Source: Verrucomicrobiales bacterium (GTDB lineage Bacteria > Verrucomicrobiota > Verrucomicrobiia > Verrucomicrobiales > DEV007). From it: a DNA stretch of 64,000 bases. A model generated the notes under the pieces. That model searched no databases. It saw only the letters and a list, made by a program, of their open reading frames with translations, and was not told where the DNA came from. This document shows, piece by piece, positions 8,781 to 17,500 of the stretch. The position numbers and the translations under genes are program-made. The first letter of the stretch is position 1. Each line of letters opens with the position of its first letter. The stretch is from contig JAEUHH010000103.1 in assembly GCA_016795505.1 (NCBI GenBank), positions 1 to 64,000 on the forward strand, in the 5' to 3' direction.

Positions 8781-9887
8781 TCAGTAGTTCCCGGCCCACA
8801 GACCGCGCAGTTCCTGATTCAGCGCCGGGAAATCGGCCGCCAGGGTCGCCCGGTCAATCTCGCGGGCGAGTTCCTGTCCGTTCTGGCTGCGGATCGTGTA
8901 ACGCGGGCCATCGGGGGCGGAATGTAGCGTGATCTCATAGTCCGCTGCCTTCACCACGCCCACCGGCGGATGCTCAAAGCCCTTCTGAACCGTCGATTCC
9001 GTCCTCGTTCCGAGAAAGCCCATCGCCCGCATCCAGTTTTCCGCAAAGCCGGGCCACTTCTCGACTTCCTCGTTGATCTTCTTCATGCCAAAGCCATGGC
9101 CGCCCTTGGCGAAGATGTGCAGTTCGGCCGAGACGCCGGCCCGTTGCAGTGCCAGATAGAGCAGCGCATTGCCCTCGACGAAGGACTTGTCACCGTGGGC
9201 GATGGTCATGAAAACAGGCGGCGTGTCCTTCGTCACCTTGATCTCGGGCGACAGCGCGTTCGGATCGGCTTCGCTCTTCAGGTAGGCAGGGTAGATCAGA
9301 ATGCCAAAATCCGGCCGGCAACTCACTCCGTCGACTTCCGGCTTCGTCGGATACGTCCGCGGTGCGTCGTAGGCGGTCAGGGCCATCGTAGCGAGATGGC
9401 CGCCGGCGGAAAAACCGAGCACGCCGATTTTCTTGGGATCGATCTTCCATTCCGCCGCCTTGCCGCGGGTCAGGCTGATGGCCCGTTGCACGTCCTGCAG
9501 CGGTGCGTGGTGTTTCTCCAGACCTTCGCGGCGGGGCACGCGGTACTTCAGCAGAATGCCGGTCACGCCGATCGAGTTCAGCCACTCGCAGACCTGTTCG
9601 CCCTCGTGGGTGATGGCCAGAATGTTGTAGCCACCGCCGGGGCACACCACCACCGCCGCGCCCGTGTTCTTGTCAGCCGGAGCCGGATAGACCTGCATCG
9701 TTGGCGTGGCCACATTCCCGACGCGCCAGATGCCGTCCTTGTTTTTCTCCTCCCGCGTCTCGGCCGGCAGCTTGAGTTCGGCTTCGCCCGGCACACCTTC
9801 GGGCCAGAGAGGGATGGGCTCCGCGGCAGACAATGGCGTCAAAAGACCGGCGACAAGGACGACAAGCGGGTTTAGGGGTTTCATCAT
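8781..9887 (-). CDS. Secreted alpha/beta hydrolase (carbohydrate-esterase-like)
   Basis: A 368-residue exported protein. The start at 9887 gives a signal peptide (MMKPLNPLVVLVAGLLTPLSAA). The mature part begins IPLWPEGVPG, followed by VVVCPGGGYNILA (oxyanion-hole HGG-like motif), the nucleophile elbow GFSAGGH, IAHGDKSF and the catalytic-histidine region GGHGFGM. This layout matches BD-FAE/acetylxylan-esterase-like hydrolases common in polysaccharide-degrading PVC bacteria. Up to 60 codons upstream are open but have no signal character. The actual ester substrate is unknown. Confidence 0.8.
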   Translation of the reverse strand: MMKPLNPLVVLVAGLLTPLSAAEPIPLWPEGVPGEAELKLPAETREEKNKDGIWRVGNVATPTMQVYPAPADKNTGAAVVVCPGGGYNILAITHEGEQVCEWLNSIGVTGILLKYRVPRREGLEKHHAPLQDVQRAISLTRGKAAEWKIDPKKIGVLGFSAGGHLATMALTAYDAPRTYPTKPEVDGVSCRPDFGILIYPAYLKSEADPNALSPEIKVTKDTPPVFMTIAHGDKSFVEGNALLYLALQRAGVSAELHIFAKGGHGFGMKKINEEVEKWPGFAENWMRAMGFLGTRTESTVQKGFEHPPVGVVKAADYEITLHSAPDGPRYTIRSQNGQELAREIDRATLAADFPALNQELRGLWAGNY

Positions 9888-10282
9888 CGCGACTATGCGC
9901 GCAAAAGTCCGATTTTTCACGATTTTCTGAACGCTTTCACCGTCCCCTTCGTCATATTTCATGGAGTGGTTCGCAAGGGCCACTCGGAAGTTTCCAGACT
10001 CTGAACCGTTTCCAACCCGACTTTTCAACCCCTTACCCCACCTTTACCAAAACCCGCCCCCCGGTGAATTGCCGCCCCGCTTTGCCGGAGGGTTTCCCAC
10101 CAAGAAAAGACAGTCGCGTGACGCTCACGCATCCGAATTCCGATCCGACCCTCTTTGATCGCCGATCCAACCCTGTTTCATCGGAAATCCGAAACAGAAG
10201 CGGAAAGGCCGCTGGGAAGCCCCCCGCCAACTCCGGGCAGCCGGCCACCGGTGGACAGGTTAGTCAAACGAACCTACCACCG
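9888..10282. other. Divergent intergenic region with a 22-bp repeat pair
   Basis: 395 bp separate the divergent hydrolase and patatin genes, so both promoters should lie here. I could not assign -35/-10 boxes with confidence. Besides the repeat at 10140-10183 the sequence shows no gene. Confidence 0.4.
10140..10183. repeat. 22-bp repeat family, locus C (two tandem units)
   Basis: Units at 10140-10161 and 10162-10183 are followed by GAAA, as at other loci. The pair sits 100 bp upstream of the patatin start codon. Confidence 0.8.
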
Positions 10283-11323
10283 ATGAATCCGATGAAAGCT
10301 GCCATCGATACCCTGGTGAAAACCGCGCGCCGCCCCGTGTCGGCCCTGCGCGACTGGCTGCCGGGTCGGGAGCGGCCGGAGACACCGGACGAGCCCGGAA
10401 ACCCTCCGAATGCCGACGGCGTCGTCACTCCCGCGACCCGGCCCCGCATCGGGCTCGCGCTTTCAGCCGGCGGTGCCAAGGGTCTCGCCCATATCGGCGT
10501 GATCCAGGTGCTGGAGGAAAATGGCATCCCGGTGGATGCTGTCTCTGGCACCAGCATGGGCGCCTACGTCGGCGCGATGTGGGCGGCCGGCCAGAACGGC
10601 GACCAACTGGAGGAACTGGCCGCCTCGATGCGGGAAACGCGCGACCTGTGGTCATTGGTCGATCCGGTACTGTTCCCGCGCCGCGGCTTCATCCGGGGTG
10701 TGAAGATTGAGCAACGGCTCCGGGCCACGTTGGGCGATGCCACGTTCGCAGATCTGAAACGGCCGCTGTATCTCATGGCGACGGAGTTTGAGGGCTTTCG
10801 CAGCCGCACCTTGTGCGAGGGCGATGTCGTCTCGGCTGTCCTCGCCAGTCTGGCCATTCCGGGCATCGTGGTGCCGGTGACGCGCGATGGCGTCGAATAT
10901 GTCGATGGCGGCGTCTGCGATCCGCTTCCCGTCAGCGTCCTGCGGAATGCGGCCGGAATGGATCGCGTCATCGCCGTGAACGTGCTGCCGACGGTCGAGG
11001 AGTTCTACCTGAGCCGGAAGAAGATGACCGACTGCCCGGCTTTGCCCCTCTGGAAGCAACCCCTGTGCTGGCTGAACAAGCAGGTCAACTGGTTCGCCCG
11101 GGGCAACATCCTCGACACCCTCCGCAGCGCCGCGATGGCCGCCCAGATGCAGATTGTGGAGCAAAGCGCCGTGCTGGCCGACGTCACGCTGCGGCCGGTC
11201 GACCAGGCCGCGCGCTGGCACGACTACACCAATTACCGCCGCTACATCGAAGTCGGCCGCGAGGTCGCGACCGAGGCGCTGCCGAGGATACAGGTGCTGC
11301 TCAACGCCAAACCGCATCAATGA
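10283..11323 (+). CDS. Patatin-like phospholipase
   Basis: A 346-residue lipid acyl hydrolase. The Ser-Asp dyad is visible: nucleophile elbow GTSMG (S91) and DGG (D208-G210), with the glycine-rich oxyanion motif SAGGAKGLAH at 61-70. The domain matches the RssA/patatin class. About 50 residues of polar sequence precede the catalytic domain, and no signal peptide is evident, so it is probably cytoplasmic or membrane-associated. It would release fatty acids from phospholipids. It lies directly upstream of acyl-CoA ligase-like, thiolase and beta-oxidation genes on the same strand, so it may feed that pathway. Confidence 0.85.
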   Translation: MNPMKAAIDTLVKTARRPVSALRDWLPGRERPETPDEPGNPPNADGVVTPATRPRIGLALSAGGAKGLAHIGVIQVLEENGIPVDAVSGTSMGAYVGAMWAAGQNGDQLEELAASMRETRDLWSLVDPVLFPRRGFIRGVKIEQRLRATLGDATFADLKRPLYLMATEFEGFRSRTLCEGDVVSAVLASLAIPGIVVPVTRDGVEYVDGGVCDPLPVSVLRNAAGMDRVIAVNVLPTVEEFYLSRKKMTDCPALPLWKQPLCWLNKQVNWFARGNILDTLRSAAMAAQMQIVEQSAVLADVTLRPVDQAARWHDYTNYRRYIEVGREVATEALPRIQVLLNAKPHQ

Positions 11324-11349
11324 AGCCCGTTTACGCTAACTGCAAACCC

Positions 11350-11415
11350 ACTGGGACCGCGGGCGTCTCGCCCGCCCCGATGCACTGGAGCAGGCGGGAC
11401 GCCTGCGGTCCCAGT
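11350..11415. repeat. Dispersed palindrome between patatin and ligase genes
   Basis: Arms ACTGGGACCGC and GCGGTCCCAGT, extended by imperfect GGGCGTC/GACGCC pairing, form a long hairpin around a GATGCACTGGAG centre. It looks like a REP-type intergenic repeat, but only one copy is in the window. It may also act as a processing or termination structure after the patatin gene. Confidence 0.55.
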
Positions 11416-11435
11416 ATGTTTCCCCCGAAAAAAAT

Positions 11436-11519
11436 AATCCTGCATAATCCTGTCAATCCTGTCCAAAAAACACCAAAGCCCTCCTGTTAATCCTGTCCCC
11501 AATCCTGTTAATCCTGTCT
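11436..11519. repeat. Short-period AATCCTGT repeat tract
   Basis: The motif AATCCTGT or TTAATCCTGT recurs about six times just before the ligase start. The reverse complement of the same motif occurs near 28830-28850 (ACAGGATGGACAGGATT). This is a simple dispersed repeat rather than coding sequence. Confidence 0.55.
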
Positions 11520-11524
11520 AAAAA

Positions 11525-12973
11525 ATGCCCACCCGAGACCGCCAGCTTTCTCAGCTCCGTCGCTACCTGCGCGACGCGGTCCTGCCGTTTTCCAAATACT
11601 ACGGCCGGCTCTTCGCGCGCGAGGGCATTATGGGGGCGAACGACATCCGCACTTGGGCGGACTGGGAGCGTGTGCCCTTCACCTCGAAGAGCGATCTGCT
11701 GAGCATTCCCGGCAGCGCCGCCAGGACGCGCGACTTTGTCCTCATTCCCGATCCGGAAGTGCTCAAAAAGCGCCCGTCCACCCTCTGGAAGGCCCTGACC
11801 CGCGGCCCCGCCGCCGCCAAGGCCGCGCTGGAGCGCGAGTACCGGCCCATTCTGATGACCAGCACGACGGGGCGCTCCACCGAGCCGGTGCCTTTTCTCT
11901 ATACTCAGCACGATCTCGACAATCTCGAGACCGCTGGCCGGCGCATGATGGAGATCTGCGATTCGCGGCCCGACTGGCGGCACCTGAATCTCTTTCCTTT
12001 CGCCCCGCACCTGGCCTTCTGGCAGGCGCACTACGCGGGCTTGGGCTATAACACCTTTTGCCTGTCCACCGGCGGAGGCAAGGTGATGGGCACCGATGGC
12101 AATGTACGCCTGCTCGAAAAAATCCAGCCCGACGCCCTTATCGGGATGCCGACTTTCATCTATCATGTGATGCAGGAGGCCGTGACCCGCGGCGTGAAAT
12201 GCCCGCCGCTGAAGCGCATCGTCCTCGGCGGCGAAAAGGTGCCCGACGGCATGCGCCGCAAGCTGCGCGCCCTCTGCACGGAACTGGGCGCCGACGGCGA
12301 GGCGGTCGCCGTGATGGCCACCTACGGCTTCACCGAGGCGCGCATGGCCTGGCCGGAGTGCCCCTTCAAAAGCGACGAGGAATCCGGCGGCTATCATCTC
12401 TATCCTGACCTCGGCTTGATCGAAATCATCGATCCCGCGACGGGCCGGACCGTGCCGGACGGCACCGGCGGCGAGATCGTCTTCACCCCGCTCGATGGCC
12501 GCGGCAGCGTGGTGCTGCGCTACCGGACCGGCGACCATATCTCCGGCGGGCTCGTCCATGGCCCGTGCCCGCGCTGCGGACGCGACCTGCCACGCCTGCT
12601 GGGACGCATCTCGCGGGTCAGTGACGTGCGGGAGATGAACATCGACAAACTCAAGGGCACGCTCGTCAATTTCAACGACCTCGAGAACCTGCTCGACGAC
12701 ATCGATCAGATCGGCGCCTGGCAGATCGAACTGAAGAAGCGGAACGACGACCCGCTCGACACCGACGAGATCATCGTCCACGTCGCCCCGAAGAACGGCG
12801 CCGCGCCCGAGTCCATCAAGCGCGAGATCGAGCGCCACTTCCTCGCCGCCACCGAGATCTCCCCGAACCAGATCGAATTCCACGATGCCGAGACCCTGCG
12901 GACAATGCAGGGGGTGGGGGTGAAGCTGAAGGAAGACAAGGTCGTAGATCGGAGAGGTGGTGTCAGTAGGTAG
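11525..12973 (+). CDS. Phenylacetate-CoA ligase-like AMP-forming enzyme
   Basis: A 482-residue member of the PaaK/CoF-synthetase branch of adenylate-forming enzymes. It would activate a carboxylate as acyl-AMP and then usually acyl-CoA. The phosphate-binding loop is TSTTGRSTEPVPF (residues ~115-127). Later motifs include VLGGEKVPDGMR, ATYGFTEARMAWPEC and YRTGD near residue 337. A cysteine pair (GPCPRCGRDLPR) follows, as in PaaK relatives. It sits between a lipase and three beta-oxidation activities, which suggests a fatty or aromatic acid substrate. The specificity is inferred from neighbours only. Confidence 0.75.
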   Translation: MPTRDRQLSQLRRYLRDAVLPFSKYYGRLFAREGIMGANDIRTWADWERVPFTSKSDLLSIPGSAARTRDFVLIPDPEVLKKRPSTLWKALTRGPAAAKAALEREYRPILMTSTTGRSTEPVPFLYTQHDLDNLETAGRRMMEICDSRPDWRHLNLFPFAPHLAFWQAHYAGLGYNTFCLSTGGGKVMGTDGNVRLLEKIQPDALIGMPTFIYHVMQEAVTRGVKCPPLKRIVLGGEKVPDGMRRKLRALCTELGADGEAVAVMATYGFTEARMAWPECPFKSDEESGGYHLYPDLGLIEIIDPATGRTVPDGTGGEIVFTPLDGRGSVVLRYRTGDHISGGLVHGPCPRCGRDLPRLLGRISRVSDVREMNIDKLKGTLVNFNDLENLLDDIDQIGAWQIELKKRNDDPLDTDEIIVHVAPKNGAAPESIKREIERHFLAATEISPNQIEFHDAETLRTMQGVGVKLKEDKVVDRRGGVSR

Positions 12974-13125
12974 TAAAAAGTAAAAGACAAAAAGTGATTG
13001 GAAATCTCACATCAAAGGGCTCAGTCACCAAAAACAAGCTTTCCAGACACCTTTAAAGCAACGAATCACCACGAATTAATCACTTATTACTGATTTCTTT
13101 TCACTTTATACCACCCCCTAAACCC

Positions 13126-14382
13126 ATGTCCCTAGTCATCATCGACGGCATCCGCACCCCCTTTTCCAAACTGGGCAGTTCCCTCGCATCGGTCGACGCC
13201 GTGGAACTGGGCCGCATCGCCGTGTCCGCGCTGCTGGCGCGCACCGGCTTTGATCCGGAGCAGGTGGACGAGACCATTTTCGGCTGTGTTTCCCAGCCCT
13301 TCGACGCCGCCAACATCGCCCGCGTCATCGCCCTGCGGGCCGGCATTCCCAAATCGAAGCCGGCCATGACGGTGCATCGCAACTGCGCCAGCTCGCTCGA
13401 AAGCCTGACCACCGCCGCCGAGCGCGCCGCGGCCGGGCACGGGGAAGTGTTCATTGTCGGCGGCACCGAGAGCATGAGCCGGGTGCCGCTTCTCTTCTCA
13501 GCGGCCGCGGCCGCCAAATTCGCCGCGCTCGCGCGTGCGAAAACCTGGGGCGGTAAAGCGGCCGCGGCCCTGAGTTTCCGCCCCAGGGACTTTTCGCCGG
13601 TCATCGGCCTGCGCCTCGGGCTGACCGATCCGGTCGTCAGTATGGGCATGGGCGAGACGGCCGAGGTCATCGCCCGCGAGTATGGCGTCACCCGCGCTGA
13701 GCAGGACGCCTTCGCCCTCGCCTCGCACCAGAGGGCCGCCGCCGCCCGCGAGATTCTGCGCGAGGAAATGTGCCCGGCTTACGTCCCCGGAGCGAAGGGC
13801 GGCTTCGTTCTCGACGACAACGGCGTCCGCGACGGCCAGTCGCTCGCCGCGCTCGCCAAATTGCCGCCGGCTTTTGAAAAGAACACCGGCACCGTGACCG
13901 CCGGGAACAGCTCCCAGCTCACCGACGGCGCGGTGGCGATGCTCGTCATGACCGAGGCCCGCGCCGAGAAACTCGGCCTCACCCCGCTCGGCCGCCTGAT
14001 CGATCACGCCTACGCCGGCTGCGATCCCGCGCGCATGGGATTGGGTCCGGCCTATGCGATCCGGAAGCTCGCCGAACGCTGCGGCCTCAAGCCCGCAGAC
14101 GCCGACGTAATCGAGATCAACGAAGCCTTCGCCGCCCAGGTCCTCGCCGTGGTGAAGCTGATGGAAACGCCCGACTTTGCCGCCGCCGGATTGCAGATCC
14201 CGGTCGAAAAGCTCAATCCCAACGGCGGCGCCATCGCCCTCGGCCATCCCGTCGGCGCCAGCGGTGGACGCCTCGTCCTCACCGCCCTGAAGCAACTCCA
14301 CCGCACCGGTGGCAAGCGAGCCCTGTGCAGCGCCTGCATCGGCGGCGGGCAGGGGGGGGCGGTGTGGGTAGAGCGCCCCTGA
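13126..14382 (+). CDS. Acetyl-CoA acyltransferase (thiolase)
   Basis: A 418-residue thiolase that would cleave 3-ketoacyl-CoA to acetyl-CoA plus a shortened acyl-CoA. The nucleophilic cysteine is in HRNCASS (C87). The conserved C-terminal motifs NGGAIALGHPVGASGGR and CSACIGGGQGG carry the catalytic histidine and second cysteine. Length is within the FadA/FadI range. It lies 131 bp before the FadB-type fusion gene on the same strand, the usual alpha-beta pairing of beta-oxidation. The last codons merge with a dispersed repeat that contains the stop. Confidence 0.92.
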   Translation: MSLVIIDGIRTPFSKLGSSLASVDAVELGRIAVSALLARTGFDPEQVDETIFGCVSQPFDAANIARVIALRAGIPKSKPAMTVHRNCASSLESLTTAAERAAAGHGEVFIVGGTESMSRVPLLFSAAAAAKFAALARAKTWGGKAAAALSFRPRDFSPVIGLRLGLTDPVVSMGMGETAEVIAREYGVTRAEQDAFALASHQRAAAAREILREEMCPAYVPGAKGGFVLDDNGVRDGQSLAALAKLPPAFEKNTGTVTAGNSSQLTDGAVAMLVMTEARAEKLGLTPLGRLIDHAYAGCDPARMGLGPAYAIRKLAERCGLKPADADVIEINEAFAAQVLAVVKLMETPDFAAAGLQIPVEKLNPNGGAIALGHPVGASGGRLVLTALKQLHRTGGKRALCSACIGGGQGGAVWVERP

Positions 14383-14420
14383 CGGGGAAATCCGAAATCC
14401 GAAGCTCGAAATCCGAAACA
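14376..14420. repeat. ATCCGAAATCC-type dispersed repeat
   Basis: The sequence CTGACGG followed by GAAATCCGAAATCC, then AAGCTCGAAATCCGAAAC, matches two copies at 25951-25998 and 26095-26141. The thiolase stop codon (14380-14382) lies inside this repeat, so the gene's 3' end is set by it. Confidence 0.65.
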
Positions 14421-14513
14421 AATTCCCATTCAGAAAACAGAACTGCCCAAACGACCCGTGCGCCTACCGCAGCCCTGAAAACGGAATTTTGAAAACTGAA
14501 ATCTTTCCCAGCC

Positions 14514-17500
14514 ATGCCCCACCTCACCACCGCCCACCGGCCCGACGGCCTCGTCATCGTCACCTTCGACGCCCCCGACTCGCCGGCGAACATCTTCGAC
14601 GCCGCCACACTCGCTGAGCTGGAGGCCGTCGTCGATGCCCTCGCGGCCGATGCGCAGGTTCGCGGCATCATTTTCACCAGTGCTAAGGCGGGCATTTTCA
14701 TCGCCGGGGCCGACATCAAGGCGCTTGCTCAGGCCGAGGGCACCGCCTTGCGGCAGTCGGTGGAGACCGGTCAGCGCCTGTTCCAAAAAATCGCCGACCT
14801 GCGCGTGCCGACGGCCGCCGCCATCCACGGCGCCTGTCTCGGCGGCGGACTTGAACTTGCCCTGGCCTGCGACTGGCGGGTCGCCAGCCCTGACCACGCC
14901 ACCCGCATCGGCCTGCCCGAGACGCAGCTCGGCATTCTGCCCGCCTGGGGCGGCTCCACCCGGCTGCCGCGCCTCATCGGCCTGCCCAAGGCGTTGGACC
15001 TCATTCTCGCCGGCAAGCAGCTCGCCCCGAAGCTCGCCAAGAAACTCGGCGTCATCGACGACCTCGCGCCCCGCGAGCGCCTCATCGACCGCTGCGCCCA
15101 ATTCCTCGCCACCGGCAAAGCCAGACGCCCCCGCCACGCCCTTTCGAACAACCGCCTCGCCGCCGCCATCGTCCGCGATGTCTCGGAGAGCCGGGTCGTG
15201 AAGAAAACCCGCGGCAATTACCCCGCCGTCGAGGCCGCCCTCGACGTGGTGACCCAAAGCGTCAGCCGCTCGTTGCCCGATTCTCTCGCCGCCGAGCGTG
15301 ACACCGTCATCCGCCTCGCCAACACGCCGGAGGCCGAGCAGCTCATCCGCGTGTTCCTCCTCCAGGAGCATGCCAAAAAAGCCCAGCACGCCCCCGGCAT
15401 CGCCGCCGCGCCGATCCACCGCACCGCCGTCATCGGCGCCGGGGTCATGGGCGCCGGCATCGCCCAGTGGCTGAGTTCCCGCGAGATCCCCGTCCTGCTC
15501 CAGGACATCGATCCCGCCCGCGTCGCCGCCGGCATGAACGCCATCGCCAAGGTCTATGCCGGCGGGGTGAAGCGCCATCTCTTCACCGCCGGCGAGGCCC
15601 GGCGCCTCGCCGATCACGTCATGCCCAGCGCCGACCGCGTGCCGCTGACCGGGGTGGACCTCGTCATCGAGGCGGCCGTCGAGCGGCTCGACGTGAAGAA
15701 GAAAATCTTCGCCGATCTTTGCGCCCGCTCCCGGCCCGACACCGTGCTGGCCACGAACACTTCTGCCCTGCCCATCGCGGAATTGAGCCGCGCCGAGGGC
15801 ATCACCCATCCCGAGCGCATCGTGGGGCTGCATTTCTTCAATCCCGTGCACCTCATGCGCCTGGTCGAGATCGTGGTCATCCCCGACACCTCGGAGGAGA
15901 CCATCGCCACCGCGCTGGCCTTCGTCCGCCGCATCGGCAAGCTGCCCGTGGTGGTGAAGGACTCGCCCGGCTTTCTCGTGAACCGCATCCTCATGCCCTA
16001 CCTCATCGAGGCCGGGCGCCTGTTCGACCAGGGCGTCAACCCCCAGGAGATCGACGCCGCCATGCTCGATTTCGGCATGCCGATGGGGCCCATCCGCCTG
16101 CTAGACGAAGTGGGGCTCGATGTCGCCCTCCACGTCGCCGAGACCATGATCGACGCCTTCGGCGAGCGCTTCGCCGTGCCCGCCACGCTGCAAAAGCTGG
16201 TCGAGGCCGGCCACACCGGACGCAAGAGCGGGCGAGGCTTCTACGTGTATCACGGCGAAAAGACCACGCCGAATCCCGAGGCCCTCGCTCTGCGCTGGGG
16301 TCGCGACGTGCCCTCCATCGACCGCGCCGCCCTCGCCGAGCGCCTCGCCCTCCTCATGACCAACGAGAGCTTCCGCGTTCTCGAGGAAAAGGTGGCCGAA
16401 AGCGCCGACGACATCGATTTCGCCATGATCCTCGGCACCGGCTACGCGCCCTTCCGCGGCGGACCGATGACTTGGGCGCAGCGTACCGGCCTCGGCAAAG
16501 TGAAAACCCGCCTCGAAAGCCTCGCCGCCACCGATGGCCAGGCCTATGCGCCCGCCGCCTCGCTCGTCGAGGCCGCCCGCGTTTCCGATCAGACCCTGTT
16601 GCCTCGCCGATCCAACCCGGTTTCATCGGAATGGGGCAACGGCGGATCCCCGGGAGCGCCCGCTTCCAGCGGGCCGCCCACCAGTCCTGAGACAAAAGAT
16701 GACGCCGGCAGGTTGCTAGCGCTCCCAGCGGTCCATGCAACCACCCCCCAAGCCGCCATGAACACGCCTCCTCCCGACGACAGCCCCACGCCGTCCGTCA
16801 TCGACACCTCGAAGATGTCCACCGGCGAGCGCGCCGCGCTGGAACTCGCCGAGTCCTCCCGCGTCGCCGCCGGTCCGCGCAACAGTTTTGCCGGCTCCCT
16901 TTTTATGGGAAATCCCGATTTCAGCCTGCTGTTCCCGTTCCCCGAGCAATCACCCGAGGACAAAGCCGAGGGCGATGCCTTCCTCGCGAAGTTGGAAACC
17001 TTTCTCCAGGAAAAGGTCGATCCCGACGCGATCGACGCCACCGGCGAGATTCCCGACGACGTCATCCAGGGCCTCGCGGAACTCGGCGCCTTCGGCATCA
17101 AGATTCCCAAGGAGTATGGCGGCCTCGGCCTGTCGCAGACCAATTACTCCCGCGCCGCCATGGTGCTGGGCCGGTATTGCGGCAACCTGACCGCCCTGCT
17201 CAGCGCCCACCAGAGCATCGGCGTGCCCCAGCCTCTCCTCGTCTTCGGCACTCCCGAGCAAAAGGCCAAATTTCTGCCCCGCTGCGCGAAAGGGGAGATC
17301 TCCGCCTTCGCCCTCACCGAGCCCGATGTCGGCTCCGATCCCGCCAAGATGAGCACCACCGCGCGGCTCAGCGACCACGGCACGGAATACATCCTCAACG
17401 GCGAGAAGCTCTGGTGCACGAACGTGGTCAAGGCCGGCGTCATCGTCGTCATGGCCAAGATGCCCGAGTCCACCGAGGGACGGCCCAAGATCTCCGCCTT

